Below, in pieces: positions 24,849-34,151 of a stretch of DNA of 64,000 bases. Every line of letters begins with the position of its first letter. Position 1 is the first letter of the stretch. Source of the stretch: Methylocystis sp. L43 (GTDB lineage: Bacteria > Pseudomonadota > Alphaproteobacteria > Rhizobiales > Beijerinckiaceae); contig NZ_JADNRA010000034.1 in NCBI RefSeq assembly GCF_015709525.1, forward strand, positions 242,408-306,407, written 5' to 3'. Below the pieces are notes generated by a model, which saw nothing but the letters and a program-made list of their open reading frames with translations, did no database searches and was not told the DNA's origin. A program made the position numbers and the translations under genes.

Positions 24849-26669
24849 TCAATGAAGCGCGGCGTCGTCGAACAAGTGCCACAGGGATTTTTGCAGCTTA
24901 CGGCTCGTTATATGCGCGCCGGCGGGGCGACGCTCAAGAACGAGTTTCTTGTCGTGAAAATCTTCCATGCCAACGCGATGGCCGACGCTGATCACCGTCG
25001 CGTCGGCGAGATCTTCATTGAACAGGCGCAGCATCGAAACCTGACTCTCTTCGTCGAGCGCCGACGTCGCCTCATCCATGATGATGATCTGCGGCCTTTG
25101 CAGCAAGAGCCGAACAAAAGCCGTTCGCTGCCGCTCGCCGCCGGAAAGCGTTTGGTCCCAGCGCTGCTCTTCGTCGAGATGCTTGACGAGATAACCCAGG
25201 CCGCATCGCCGCATCGCGCCTTCGAGCATATCGTCGGCGATTTCCTTGTCGGAAATTGAATAGAGCATGGCCTGACGAAGCGTGCCCAGAGGGATATACG
25301 GCTTCTGCGGCACAAAGGCGATGTGGGCGTCTTTCGGCAAGAGGATGCGCCCCGAGCCCCACGGCCATAATCCGGCGAGGGCGCGAACAAGCGTGCTCTT
25401 TCCCGTGCCGCTCGGCCCCGCCACCAGCAGCTTTTCGCCCGTGGGAATGACAACGTTCGCGCCGGCGATCACGATTCGGCCATTGCGATGCGCGACCGCG
25501 AGATCTTCTAAGTGAATCGTGTCGTCGTCGCTGACGCCGAAATCGATAAACTCCTTCTCCTCCATGATGACGGCGATATCCAGACTCTCGAGCGCTTCTG
25601 CGAGTTCGTCGACCCGGTTGGCCGAGGCCATCCACTCCGCGACGCGCACCGAATTGTCGATGAACCAGTTGAAGGCGATCTGCACCGAGACGAAGGCGGC
25701 GGTGAGCTGCATGACCGCGCCGAGCGTGAGCGCGCCCGTGAGATATTTGGGCGCGACCAGCACGAGCGGGATCAGCGGCACCAGCGCGCCGTTGGCGCTC
25801 TGCACGGTGGCGATGACCCCGTTGCGATGGATCTGGCGAATCCAGGCGGTGACGACGCGTCGATAGTTCTGCAGGACAGAACTCAATTCGTCGGCGTCGC
25901 CACGAATGAGCGCAATGCTTTCCGCGTTTTCCTTCAGCCGTGTGAGTTCAGAGAGGAACTGCGCTTCAGCTTCATTCTTCTGCGCAACGGCCGGAACCAG
26001 CGGACGGCCGGCGAAATAGGCGAGGCCGCCGGCGATCGTCGCATAAACCACCGCGGCGAAGCCGAGATATCCCGGCAACACGAGGCGCGCGCCAAACAGA
26101 TGAAGCTCCAGGGCGCCGCCAACGGTCCATAGAACCCCGACGAAGGCCAACGCCGTCGCCAGCGCCGTTAAAAAGCCGACGGCGAATTCGACCAGCGGCT
26201 CGACGGCAAGTTGCACGTCCTTGGCGATCCGGTATTCCGGCGAGGTCTGCTCGGCTGCGGCGATCTCGAGACGGTAATAGCGTTGGTCCTCGAGCCACCA
26301 GCCGGCGAGTTTCTCGGTGAGCCATTCTCGCCAGCGCATCTGCAACGTCATGCGCGCGACAAGCGTTCCGCTAATGGCGAGGCCGCTGAACGCGACGAGG
26401 GCGGGCAACAGCAGCGTCGCCCAACTCAACGCTTCGACGTTCTTGCTTTCGAGCGCGTCGAAAAACTTGCGGTTCCATTCGTTGATGCTGAGCTGCGCCC
26501 CAAGCTGCAGCGCGATGCAAAGAGCCACCAACCCGGTCTGAGTCCATGCCCGTCGGCTGGTCTCGCCGGCCCAAAATCGCAGAGCAAGGACGCAGAACTC
26601 GCGCCAACGCGCCCGAGCAGCCCTCGGCGCCTCTGCAGCTACGTCTTCTGCTATAGCTTCACTATTCAC
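24849..26669 (-). CDS. SbmA/BacA-related ABC transporter with fused ATPase (BclA-like)
   Basis: A protein of about 606 residues. The membrane part (about 25-340) carries six helices and the SbmA/BacA-type signature text INEWNRKFFDALE and WLTEKLAGWWLEDQRYYRLE. The C-terminal ATPase has Walker A GPSGTGKST, signature LSGGERQR and Walker B IIIMDEATSALD. Fused proteins of this kind (BclA in Bradyrhizobium, Rv1819c, YddA) move peptides and cofactors such as cobalamin and give resistance to antimicrobial peptides. GTG 26669 is chosen because AGAGGG lies ten bases upstream; a TTG at 26693 lengthens the frame by eight codons. Confidence 0.88.
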   Translation of the reverse strand: MNSEAIAEDVAAEAPRAARARWREFCVLALRFWAGETSRRAWTQTGLVALCIALQLGAQLSINEWNRKFFDALESKNVEALSWATLLLPALVAFSGLAISGTLVARMTLQMRWREWLTEKLAGWWLEDQRYYRLEIAAAEQTSPEYRIAKDVQLAVEPLVEFAVGFLTALATALAFVGVLWTVGGALELHLFGARLVLPGYLGFAAVVYATIAGGLAYFAGRPLVPAVAQKNEAEAQFLSELTRLKENAESIALIRGDADELSSVLQNYRRVVTAWIRQIHRNGVIATVQSANGALVPLIPLVLVAPKYLTGALTLGAVMQLTAAFVSVQIAFNWFIDNSVRVAEWMASANRVDELAEALESLDIAVIMEEKEFIDFGVSDDDTIHLEDLAVAHRNGRIVIAGANVVIPTGEKLLVAGPSGTGKSTLVRALAGLWPWGSGRILLPKDAHIAFVPQKPYIPLGTLRQAMLYSISDKEIADDMLEGAMRRCGLGYLVKHLDEEQRWDQTLSGGERQRTAFVRLLLQRPQIIIMDEATSALDEESQVSMLRLFNEDLADATVISVGHRVGMEDFHDKKLVLERRPAGAHITSRKLQKSLWHLFDDAALH

Positions 26670-26842
26670 AGTCAAAGAGCCCTCTCGGCTCAAGCGCGCA
26701 GAAAGCGATGAAAGCTCTTCTTGAGCGGCTCAGCGGAGCCTTGATGCGCGTATCTTATATGGCGCGGCGAAACCGCTAGACTTCAGCTTTGAAGGGCTTT
26801 TCGGGTAACTTCGGGGCCTGCCGGGATATCCGCCGCGAGCGG

Positions 26843-27631
26843 CTAGGCCGCGCGAGAGGCCTTGCGCTCGAAGAACAGCGCCTGGCTGATCGTCGCCTTG
26901 ACCGTATCGACCTTGTAGGGCTTGCTGATGAGAAACGCTGGCTCGGGCCGCTCGCCGGTCAGCAGGCGTTCGGGAAACGCCGTTATGAAAATCACTGGCG
27001 CGTCGAAACTTTCGAGCATCTCGTTGACGGCGTTGAGACCAGAGCTGCCGTCAGCGAGTTGAATGTCCGCCAGAATGAGCCCCGGCCGCTTGCGCGCCGC
27101 AAGCTCCAGGGCCTCCTGATGGGTGCGGGCGACGCCAATGATGCGATGGCCCAGATCGCGCGCGATGAACTCGATGTCCTGGGCAATGAGCGATTCATCC
27201 TCGATGATGAGCACGTCCGTCGCGACGCGTTCGGCGATTTCCCGGCCGGCCTCGGTGACGAGCGCTTCCACCTCTTCTTCGGTCGCGCCCAATATGGCGG
27301 CGGCGTCAGTGACCGAAAATCCTTCGACCGTGCGCAGCAAAAACGCCTGCCGCGACCGCGGCGTCAGCAAGCTGATATTCCGCTGTGCTGCGGATATCTC
27401 GTCCTCGGGCGCTGCTTCGGTGTTCAGCCGGATCGACGACCACGACGTCATGAAGAGGTGGTAAAGCCCGACCTTGGGCGACATATTCGGTGGAAATGCA
27501 TCCGGATCCACCACCAACGCCTCGAGCGTGGCGACAACGTAAGCGTCGCCGCTCTTTTGCGAGCCGCAAAGCGCCCGCGCAAATCGGCGGAGGTAAGGCA
27601 GATGCACCGCAATTTCCCGGGAGAGGTTCAT
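26843..27631 (-). CDS. phyR: PhyR anti-anti-sigma response regulator
   Basis: A 262-residue master switch of the alphaproteobacterial general stress response. The N-terminal two thirds of the first half mimic an ECF sigma factor (MNLSREIAVHLPYLRRFARALCGS and LLTPRSRQAFLLRTVEGFSV), and the C-terminal receiver domain has the phosphoacceptor Asp189 in LILADIQLADG. When phosphorylated, PhyR binds NepR and frees the sigma factor EcfG. AGGA precedes the ATG by seven bases. It is divergent from nepR-ecfG, with shared promoter DNA between. Confidence 0.96.
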   Translation of the reverse strand: MNLSREIAVHLPYLRRFARALCGSQKSGDAYVVATLEALVVDPDAFPPNMSPKVGLYHLFMTSWSSIRLNTEAAPEDEISAAQRNISLLTPRSRQAFLLRTVEGFSVTDAAAILGATEEEVEALVTEAGREIAERVATDVLIIEDESLIAQDIEFIARDLGHRIIGVARTHQEALELAARKRPGLILADIQLADGSSGLNAVNEMLESFDAPVIFITAFPERLLTGERPEPAFLISKPYKVDTVKATISQALFFERKASRAA

Positions 27632-27711
27632 ACTTTCATCCTATGCCGCCCAGCGCCCAAGTCAATTCAAGCGCCCGCTGATAAGTCACAGTATTCCTTG
27701 CTTGCAATGGC

Positions 27712-27736
27712 GGAACAATTAGTGTTCTTACGCGTT
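27712..27736 (+). promoter_or_regulatory. EcfG-type promoter for nepR-ecfG
   Basis: GGAAC at 27712-27716, a 16-base spacer, and CGTT at 27733-27736: an exact match to the EcfG consensus. It lies about 70 bases before the nepR start, so the sigma factor should drive its own operon. Confidence 0.85.
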
Positions 27737-27738
27737 CC
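27714..27738 (-). promoter_or_regulatory. Overlapping EcfG-like promoter for phyR
   Basis: On the opposite strand GGAAC (27738-27734), a 16-base spacer and TGTT (27717-27714) form an EcfG-like promoter with one mismatch in the -10 element. It overlaps the nepR promoter almost completely and faces phyR, about 80 bases away. Confidence 0.55.
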
Positions 27739-27808
27739 ATCAAGGGAGGCAGTCGCTCGGCCGCCCCGGGTAGAGGCGGCCAGTCTCGGGGCGAACTCGG
27801 GGTCGAGA

Positions 27809-28087
27809 ATGAGCCAACGCGAAAATCCTCACGATAAAGATGGCCCCTCCCGCGACGCGGAACCGAACTTGAACAATAAGACTGGTGGTCGGGAGGAGGC
27901 TGATGCTGACGGCTTCCAGGATGCTGACGGCTCCCAACTGGACGGCGTCGCTTTGGACCCGAAGGTTCAAGCTCAGCTTGGACGCGTTTTTCGAGCCTAT
28001 TGCGACGATCTGATTCACCAACCCATTCCAGACAAATTCACTGTGCTGCTGGCCAAGCTGGAAGCCAAACAGCGCGAAAAGAAATGA
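27809..28087 (+). CDS. nepR: NepR anti-sigma factor
   Basis: A 92-residue anti-sigma factor that holds EcfG inactive. The first 50 residues are acidic and disordered. The conserved helical core is LDPKVQAQLGRVFRAYCDDL followed by PIPDKFTVLLAKLEAKQ, the two helices that clamp sigma or phosphorylated PhyR. ATG 27809 is preceded by GGTCGAG. The stop overlaps the ecfG start (ATGA), so the two proteins are translationally coupled, as expected for an anti-sigma/sigma pair. Confidence 0.93.
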   Translation: MSQRENPHDKDGPSRDAEPNLNNKTGGREEADADGFQDADGSQLDGVALDPKVQAQLGRVFRAYCDDLIHQPIPDKFTVLLAKLEAKQREKK

Positions 28088-28638
28088 GCGACGAAACCTT
28101 CGGAGATCAGATGGTGGCGCAGATGCCCTATCTGCGCGCCTTCGCCATTTCGCTTTGCGGATCGCACAGCCTTGCCGACGACCTGGTTCAGGACACTCTG
28201 GTCAAGGCCTGGTCGCACGCCGACTCCTTTCAGCCAAACACCAATCTGCGCGCCTGGCTCGTCACCATTCTGCGCAACACCTATTTTTCCAGCTATCGGA
28301 AACGCTCGCGCGAAGTGCAGGACAGCGACAATCTCCTGGCCCAGCAGATCCCCGTGAAGGGGGGCCAGGAGTCGGCGCTCACCCTTACGGACGTTCAGGC
28401 GGCGCTGGATAAGCTTGCCCCCGAACACAAGGAAATTCTGCTGCTGATCGGGATCACCGAACTCTCCTACGATGAAGCGGCGGAGATCTGCGGCGTGGCC
28501 ATTGGCACGGTCAAGAGCCGGTTGAATCGTGCGCGCGCCAAACTTGCCGAGCATCTGGGCCTGCTCACGCCAAGCGACATCGACACCGATCCCACCGTCT
28601 CGGACCTCGCGGCGCGGCGACCCTCCCGCGCCGTTTGA
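28084..28638 (+). CDS. ecfG: EcfG general stress sigma factor
   Basis: A 184-residue ECF sigma factor of group 15. Region 2 is LCGSHSLADDLVQDTLVKAW through TNLRAWLVTILRNTYFSSYR, and region 4 is LDKLAPEHKEILLLIGITEL followed by YDEAAEICGVAIGTVKSRLNRARAKL. It directs RNA polymerase to GGAAC-N16/17-CGTT promoters, including the one before nepR. The start overlaps the nepR stop by four bases. Its first residues (MPYLRAFAISLCGS) closely match the sigma-like start of PhyR, the basis of the molecular mimicry. Confidence 0.95.
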   Translation: MSDETFGDQMVAQMPYLRAFAISLCGSHSLADDLVQDTLVKAWSHADSFQPNTNLRAWLVTILRNTYFSSYRKRSREVQDSDNLLAQQIPVKGGQESALTLTDVQAALDKLAPEHKEILLLIGITELSYDEAAEICGVAIGTVKSRLNRARAKLAEHLGLLTPSDIDTDPTVSDLAARRPSRAV

Positions 28639-28727
28639 CAGGCGAAGCCTTCGCGTGGGATGCGCGACCAAGAATCCGCGCTATCTGACGGTTACGCCCG
28701 GCAGGGTCCCGAGATTTGGCAGCGTAA

Positions 28728-30164
28728 ATGACGGAAGGCCGCAACGGTCAATCAGCCCGGCGGTCGCCGCCCGTGGCGGCGACGGCGAAAGCCGACGCGC
28801 GGGCGCAAGCGGTCGTCGCCCTTCCGGCTGCGCTGGCGCTCTTGCTGGCCATGACGCCTGCCGCCCGCGCCGCGGAGGGCGCAGCCAACATCCCCGAGGT
28901 CTGGCGCCTAATCGTTGGCGCGCTCACAGCCGCGCTGGCGACGACCCTTGCGGTCATTTTCTGGCTGGTGAGACAACGCCGGAAAGCGCAAAGGGCGCAA
29001 CATGAACTCGCGGAATTAAGTCTGGCCGTGGAAGCGCGCGGCGCCTCGCACTGGAGCGACACCGGCGTTCCCGAGGTCGATGCAATCGCGCATAGCATTC
29101 AGGACATGGACGAGCGCCTGCGCGAAAAGCGCAAGAGGCTGTCCGAGCTGAACGATCTACTGATGAAAAGCTCGACGATCGTCAGCCGCGCCGGAACGAA
29201 TCTGCAACTGCGCGCGCTGCTTGACGCCGTGCCGGTCGGAATCATCATCGCCGAAGCCCCTAGCGGACGAATCGTCGAGGGCAATCACGTCATCGAAGCG
29301 ATCCTGCGTCGCCCTGTGCGCTACTCGGAAAACACCCAGGCCTATTCCAAATGGAACGCGATTCATCAGGACGGCCGCCCGGTCGCGAATGAGGAATACC
29401 CGCTCGCGCGGGCCCTTGCTGGGGAGAACCATCCGCAGCTCGAGTGCAAGATCGAGCGCGGCGACGGCGCCTACGTCTGGATCAACATCGTCGGCGCGCC
29501 GATCCGCGACGACAAGGGCGCCGTTATCGGCGCGATCGTCGCCGTCACCGACGTCAACGAGATCAAGAACGCGGAGATGCACAATCAGATGATGAACCGC
29601 GAGCTGCATCACCGGGTGAACAATTCGCTCGCGATGATCCAGGGAATCGCCAATATCACGGCGCGCACGGCGCAAGACTTTTCGAGCTTTCAGCAAGGCT
29701 TCTCGCACCGCGTGCAGTGTCTGAGCCGCATCTCCACGCTGCTCGTGCAGACCTCTTGGGAACGAACGCCGCTCAAAGACCTGCTCATGATTGCGCTATC
29801 TTGCGGCAGCCACGACTACGCCGACCGTATCTCACTGTCGGGCGAAGACGTGGAATTGCGCTCCGCAGTCGCCTCCGCCTTGGGTCTGGCCATCAACGAA
29901 CTGCTCGCCAACGCCGAGCAGCACGGAGCGCTGTCCGACGACGACGGACGGATTGCGATCAGCTGGCGTATCGATCGCGAAGAGGATCGTCCGCGTCTTA
30001 TCTTGAATTGGACGGAGACAGGGGGACCAAAGGTCGAAAACCCCGAGCAAACGGGAGTCGGGCATTTCCTGATCACTAATGTGCTCGCGCGCCAGATGGG
30101 CGGAGACGTCAGGCTCTCGTATCGCGCCGAAGGCCTGCAAGCTGAATTATCCGCGGAAATTTAA
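28728..30164 (+). CDS. Membrane sensor histidine kinase, HWE/HisKA_2 type (PhyK-like)
   Basis: A 478-residue kinase. A membrane helix at about 61-82 (LIVGALTAALATTLAVIFWLV) follows a hydrophobic, possibly signal-like stretch at 29-48, then a linker coiled coil (125-155), a PAS domain (about 160-275, LRALLDAVPVGIIIAEAP), and the dimerisation motif RELHHRVNNSLAMIQGIA with the phosphorylated His at about 295. The ATPase domain has the N-box LAINELLANAEQHGA. Its place directly after nepR-ecfG argues that it phosphorylates PhyR. The protein lacks a large periplasmic domain, so the signal may be sensed by the PAS domain or membrane. Confidence 0.9.
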   Translation: MTEGRNGQSARRSPPVAATAKADARAQAVVALPAALALLLAMTPAARAAEGAANIPEVWRLIVGALTAALATTLAVIFWLVRQRRKAQRAQHELAELSLAVEARGASHWSDTGVPEVDAIAHSIQDMDERLREKRKRLSELNDLLMKSSTIVSRAGTNLQLRALLDAVPVGIIIAEAPSGRIVEGNHVIEAILRRPVRYSENTQAYSKWNAIHQDGRPVANEEYPLARALAGENHPQLECKIERGDGAYVWINIVGAPIRDDKGAVIGAIVAVTDVNEIKNAEMHNQMMNRELHHRVNNSLAMIQGIANITARTAQDFSSFQQGFSHRVQCLSRISTLLVQTSWERTPLKDLLMIALSCGSHDYADRISLSGEDVELRSAVASALGLAINELLANAEQHGALSDDDGRIAISWRIDREEDRPRLILNWTETGGPKVENPEQTGVGHFLITNVLARQMGGDVRLSYRAEGLQAELSAEI

Positions 30165-30185
30165 AAGCGATCCCCGCGCGCATCG

Positions 30186-31481
30186 TTATACGGCTTGCTG
30201 CGGCGTCACCCGCAAGGCGGTGACGCGATTCCTGATCTTTCGCATCACCTCGAAACGGAAACCGTGATAGGTGAAGACCTGCCCCGCTTCCGGAATCGCG
30301 CCCGCCTCGTGGATCACGAGTCCCGCGATCGTTGTCGCTTCCTCATCGGGCAGCTCCCACGCCATGACGCGATTGAGATCGCGCACCGGCACGGCGCCGT
30401 CGACCAGCACCGACCCATCGGGCTGCGGACGCACGCCCTGCACCGCGAGATCATGTTCATCACGAATGTCACCGACGATTTCTTCGAGGATATCTTCGAG
30501 CGTGACGAGTCCCATCACCTCGCCATATTCGTCGACGACCAAGGCGAAATGCGTCTTGCGTTTTAGAAAGGCTTCGAGCTGATCCTCGAGCGTCGTCGCC
30601 TCAGGCACAAACCACGGGGCGAACATCACCTCGCCGACGTCAAGCTTGGAGGCGTCGCCGCCTGCGGCGTTCAGCGCCCGCAGCATGTCCTTCGAATGAA
30701 GCACGCCGACGAAATTGTCCGGTCGCTCGCGCCAGAGCGGCATCCGGGTGAAGGGCGACGACAGCACCTCGCGCACGATCTGGTCCGGCGGCAGATCCGC
30801 GTCGATCGTGCGCATTTTGGTGCGGTGGATCATCACGTCGGACACATGCAGCACCTGCAAATCGAGGACGCCGCCGAACATGTCGCGCGCGGCGCGCTCG
30901 ACATTGCCTTCGTCATGCAGAATATCGACGGCGCTCTTTAATTCATCATAGGGCGAGCGAACCGTTCGGCCATGGCCGACCTCGACGCCCGCCAACGCGA
31001 GCACCGTGCGCACGATATATTCGACGCCCGCGAGGAGCGGCCCGACGACTCGCACGAAGGGCGCAATAAACTTCGCGACGCGCAGCGACGTTTCGTCGGG
31101 ATGGTTGATCGCCAGGGTTTTCGGCAGAACCTCGGCGAACACAAGCAGCAGCACGGTCATGATGACGGTCGCATACACCGCCCCATTGTCGCCCGCGACG
31201 ACGACCAGCACGCTCGTGGTGAAAGCGGAGCCGCCGATGTTGACCAGGGTGCCGCCAAGCAACAGCGCGGCGATCATTCGGTTTCGCTGGCGCAGCAGCC
31301 GATTGACGGCGGCGGCGCGCTTATCGCCCTCTTTTTCAAGCGAGTGCATCCGGGCGTGCGACGCGGCGGTGAGCGCCGTCTCCGACCCCGCAAAGACCGC
31401 CGACAGGAATACGCAGACGATGACGATGCCAACCGCAGTCCATATGTCGACCGGCGGCGCGCCGGGTTCGAGCCCATGCAT
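30186..31481 (-). CDS. CNNM/CorC-type CBS-domain membrane protein
   Basis: A 431-residue protein with an N-terminal DUF21/CNNM membrane domain (about 12-175, with FLSAVFAGSETALTAASHARM), two CBS domains (about 210-335, DVMIHRTKMRTID and LVVDEYGEVMGLVTLEDILEEIVGD) and a C-terminal CorC_HlyC domain (VLVDGAVPVRDLNRVM). Such proteins handle magnesium export or cobalt resistance; the old name hemolysin is not informative. It starts four bases after the aroKB stop and is part of the nudix-aroKB transcription unit. Convergent with the sensor kinase. Confidence 0.92.
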   Translation of the reverse strand: MHGLEPGAPPVDIWTAVGIVIVCVFLSAVFAGSETALTAASHARMHSLEKEGDKRAAAVNRLLRQRNRMIAALLLGGTLVNIGGSAFTTSVLVVVAGDNGAVYATVIMTVLLLVFAEVLPKTLAINHPDETSLRVAKFIAPFVRVVGPLLAGVEYIVRTVLALAGVEVGHGRTVRSPYDELKSAVDILHDEGNVERAARDMFGGVLDLQVLHVSDVMIHRTKMRTIDADLPPDQIVREVLSSPFTRMPLWRERPDNFVGVLHSKDMLRALNAAGGDASKLDVGEVMFAPWFVPEATTLEDQLEAFLKRKTHFALVVDEYGEVMGLVTLEDILEEIVGDIRDEHDLAVQGVRPQPDGSVLVDGAVPVRDLNRVMAWELPDEEATTIAGLVIHEAGAIPEAGQVFTYHGFRFEVMRKIRNRVTALRVTPQQAV

Positions 31482-31485
31482 GGCG

Positions 31486-33294
31486 CTATGTCCGCTTTAG
31501 CTCGTCTTTGAGAAAGCCAAGCACCTCATCGGCGTTGACGGATTTTGCAATGAACGCCTGGCCGATGCCGCGCAAGAGAATGAAAGTCAGCGCGCCGCGC
31601 TCGACCTTCTTGTCCTGATACATGGCGTCGAGAATGGCCTGGGCGTCGTCGCGCCAATCCGGAATGTCGTGGATCTTCGTCGGCAGGCCGACGGCCTTCA
31701 GATGGCGTTCGACGCGCTCCGCCGCCGCCTCGGGGCATAGACCGCGGCGCACGGAGAAGCGCGCGGCGCAAGCCATGCCGATCGCAACGCCCTCGCCGTG
31801 AACCAGGCGCGCGCTGTTGTAATCGGTCAGGCGCTCGAAGGCGTGGCCGAATGTGTGACCGAGGTTGAGCAACGCCCGTTCGCCCTGCTCCGTTTCATCG
31901 CGCGCGACGATCGTCGCCTTGGTCTCGCAGCTCACCGCGACGGCGCAAATCTGTTCCGCCTGACTCTGGAACACCGCGTCCGAGTCGGCGTCGAGCCAAT
32001 CGAAGAACCGGGCGTCGCCAATCAGGCCATATTTCACGACCTCGGCGTAGCCGGCGCGGAACTCACGCAGCGGCAACGTCCGCAGCGTGTCGACATCGGC
32101 CAGAACCAACGAGGGCTGATGAAAGGCGCCGATCAAATTCTTGCCATGGCGCGAATTGATCCCCGTCTTGCCGCCAACCGAAGAATCGACCTGCGACAGC
32201 AACGTCGTCGGAATCTGCACGAAGCGCGAGCCGCGCCGCACGCTCGCGGCGACAAATCCGGCGAGGTCGCCGACGACGCCGCCGCCAAGCGCGACGATCA
32301 GATCGCGCCGTTCGATCCTTGCGGCCAGCACGTCGTCGCAGACGCGACCATAAACCGAGAGCGATTTTGACGCCTCGCCAGGCGGAACGATGATGGTCGT
32401 CACGCGCAGGCCGGCGTCCTTCAGACTCTGCTCAACCGTCGGAAGGTGCAGTCTGGCGACATTCTCGTCAGTGATGACGGCGCATGCGGCGCCGGGCGCG
32501 ATCTCCGCAATGTAATCGCCAGCGCGCTGCAGCAGCCCGTCCCCGATGATGATGTCGTAGGAACGCCCGCCGAGCGCGACCCGAACAATTTCCTGGCGAC
32601 GGGCGTCGCCTTCGGCGCGCGCGGGATACAGATGCGTCATGGCCTTGGCGAAACCTTTGCTTTGCGCCCGCTGTCGCAAGTCTTCCAAACTCGGCAAGCC
32701 TGCGGCGAGAACGGCGAGCGTATCATCGACCATCGCATCCTGCGGCATTTCGCGCGACTCGACGCGAAGATCGGCGAGCTCGTACACGGGGCGTCGCGCG
32801 TCCAGCAACTGGCGCAGCGTCTCCTCGGGATCGTCCGTTTGCAGCAGAGGACGATCATTCTTGCGGCGCACGCGCTTCAGCAAGGTCTTCAGATCGGCGT
32901 CAAGCCACACCGATACCCCCCGTTCGGCGATGCGATCGCGCGTGCGCGGGTCGAGAAACGCGCCGCCGCCGGTCGCGAGCACGACCGGGCCGCCGTTCAG
33001 AAGCCGCATGATGACGCGCCTCTCGCCGTCGCGAAAATAGCGCTCGCCATATTTGGCGAAAATCTCGGGAATGGACATGCCGGCCGCCGCGGCGACGATC
33101 TCGGCGTCCGCGTCGACGAAGGGAAGGCCGAGCCGCGCGGCCAGCCTCTGGCCGATGGCGCTCTTGCCGGAGCCCATCATGCCGACAAGCACGATAACCC
33201 TGCCGTTCAGGGCGGCGCGCACGGCCAAAGCACGCTCATCATTCATCGCTTGCGGAGCTGAAAGGAGGACGCCGAAGTGTTGCGGTCGAGTCAT
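31486..33294 (-). CDS. aroKB: Fused shikimate kinase / 3-dehydroquinate synthase
   Basis: A bifunctional enzyme of about 602 residues in aromatic amino acid synthesis. The N-terminal shikimate kinase has the P-loop GMMGSGKSAIG, DADAEI, and GGGAFLDPRTR. From about residue 235 the C-terminal part is dehydroquinate synthase, with VALGGGVVGDLAGFVAAS, PTTLLSQVDSSVGGKTGIN, and the metal His in NLGHTFGHAFE. In many alphaproteobacteria aroK and aroB are adjacent or fused. Start choice is uncertain: ATG 33294 lies ten bases after the Nudix stop, and ATG 33246 is also possible; neither has a strong ribosome site. Confidence 0.92.
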   Translation of the reverse strand: MTRPQHFGVLLSAPQAMNDERALAVRAALNGRVIVLVGMMGSGKSAIGQRLAARLGLPFVDADAEIVAAAAGMSIPEIFAKYGERYFRDGERRVIMRLLNGGPVVLATGGGAFLDPRTRDRIAERGVSVWLDADLKTLLKRVRRKNDRPLLQTDDPEETLRQLLDARRPVYELADLRVESREMPQDAMVDDTLAVLAAGLPSLEDLRQRAQSKGFAKAMTHLYPARAEGDARRQEIVRVALGGRSYDIIIGDGLLQRAGDYIAEIAPGAACAVITDENVARLHLPTVEQSLKDAGLRVTTIIVPPGEASKSLSVYGRVCDDVLAARIERRDLIVALGGGVVGDLAGFVAASVRRGSRFVQIPTTLLSQVDSSVGGKTGINSRHGKNLIGAFHQPSLVLADVDTLRTLPLREFRAGYAEVVKYGLIGDARFFDWLDADSDAVFQSQAEQICAVAVSCETKATIVARDETEQGERALLNLGHTFGHAFERLTDYNSARLVHGEGVAIGMACAARFSVRRGLCPEAAAERVERHLKAVGLPTKIHDIPDWRDDAQAILDAMYQDKKVERGALTFILLRGIGQAFIAKSVNADEVLGFLKDELKRT

Positions 33295-33304
33295 TGGCGC
33301 AAAT

Positions 33305-34051
33305 CTAACCCGCGCCCAGCGGAATTTCATCCGCGCCGGCGAGGGCGCGCGAAAGATACGCGACCATGAAGGCGGGCAGGCGCGGGTCGGAAAGCGCCGT
33401 CAAGCTCGAAACCATATGCGCGTCCGCGAGTTCGGGCGCGCTTTCGGTCGCGATAAAGGCCTTCACCCTGGCGAGGAGGGCGTGCGACGGCGCATCGAAA
33501 TCCAGCCTCTTGACGCAGGCGACATGCTGGCGATCGAATATCGCCGTCCAGCCGGCCGACGCATGCGCTTCCGAAGCGGCGAGGCCCGTCTCTTCTGCGA
33601 GTTCGCGCACAAGACTGCCGGCAAGATCGACGCGACCGCCCGAGACGACGTCGGAAGGGTCGGGGGTGCCGCAGGGAAAATAGAGATGACCGGCGAATGA
33701 GTGGCTTGGCCCCATTTCCCCGAGGAGATAGGCGCCGTCGCGCGCGCGCGCCGCCGGCATCGAGAAGCAATTGTATACGGCTTCGTCCGGCCAGCCGAAT
33801 TCTCGCCAAGCAAGAAAGCTCGAGAAAGGCGTCTCGAAGAACGCCATGCGCAAGATGCGCGCGCCGTCCTCGCCGATCGCCCGCTCGACGCGGCAGGCGA
33901 GCATCACCGAGCCGTCGTAGAGCGCCGGATTGGCGCGGCGACGCCCCTCCCAGTGGCGCTTGATGTCGACGGCGCGCTCCTCAACGAAGCCCCAGCGATG
34001 ATCGACAAAGCGACACTCGAGCCGATCGAAATCCACAACTTCGATGATCAC
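33305..34051 (-). CDS. Nudix-fold hydrolase with incomplete Nudix box
   Basis: A protein of about 248 residues. The middle holds the second half of the Nudix box, LVRELAEETGL, with the metal-binding Glu residues, but the upstream GX5E portion is not recognisable (VVSGGRVDLAGS), so activity may be altered. Before it comes text seen in Nudix proteins (SFAGHLYFPCGTPDPSD). Substrate unknown. GTG 34051 is chosen since AAGGAG is about ten bases upstream; the frame extends to a TTG at 34075. It precedes aroKB by only ten bases and is probably cotranscribed. Confidence 0.75.
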   Translation of the reverse strand: MIIEVVDFDRLECRFVDHRWGFVEERAVDIKRHWEGRRRANPALYDGSVMLACRVERAIGEDGARILRMAFFETPFSSFLAWREFGWPDEAVYNCFSMPAARARDGAYLLGEMGPSHSFAGHLYFPCGTPDPSDVVSGGRVDLAGSLVRELAEETGLAASEAHASAGWTAIFDRQHVACVKRLDFDAPSHALLARVKAFIATESAPELADAHMVSSLTALSDPRLPAFMVAYLSRALAGADEIPLGAG

Positions 34052-34151
34052 GGGCGGGCCGCTCCTTGGCCGCAACGGCGCACGACGCCGTCAAATCTGG
34101 GCTGAGTTCGGCTGGACTGCCTAAATCGCATCGCACACGTCACGCGCTTCG

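Noticed and set aside
26789..28087. Long rightward frame of 432 codons
   Set aside because: Only the last 92 codons (nepR) are real; the rest is the antisense of phyR and the promoter region.
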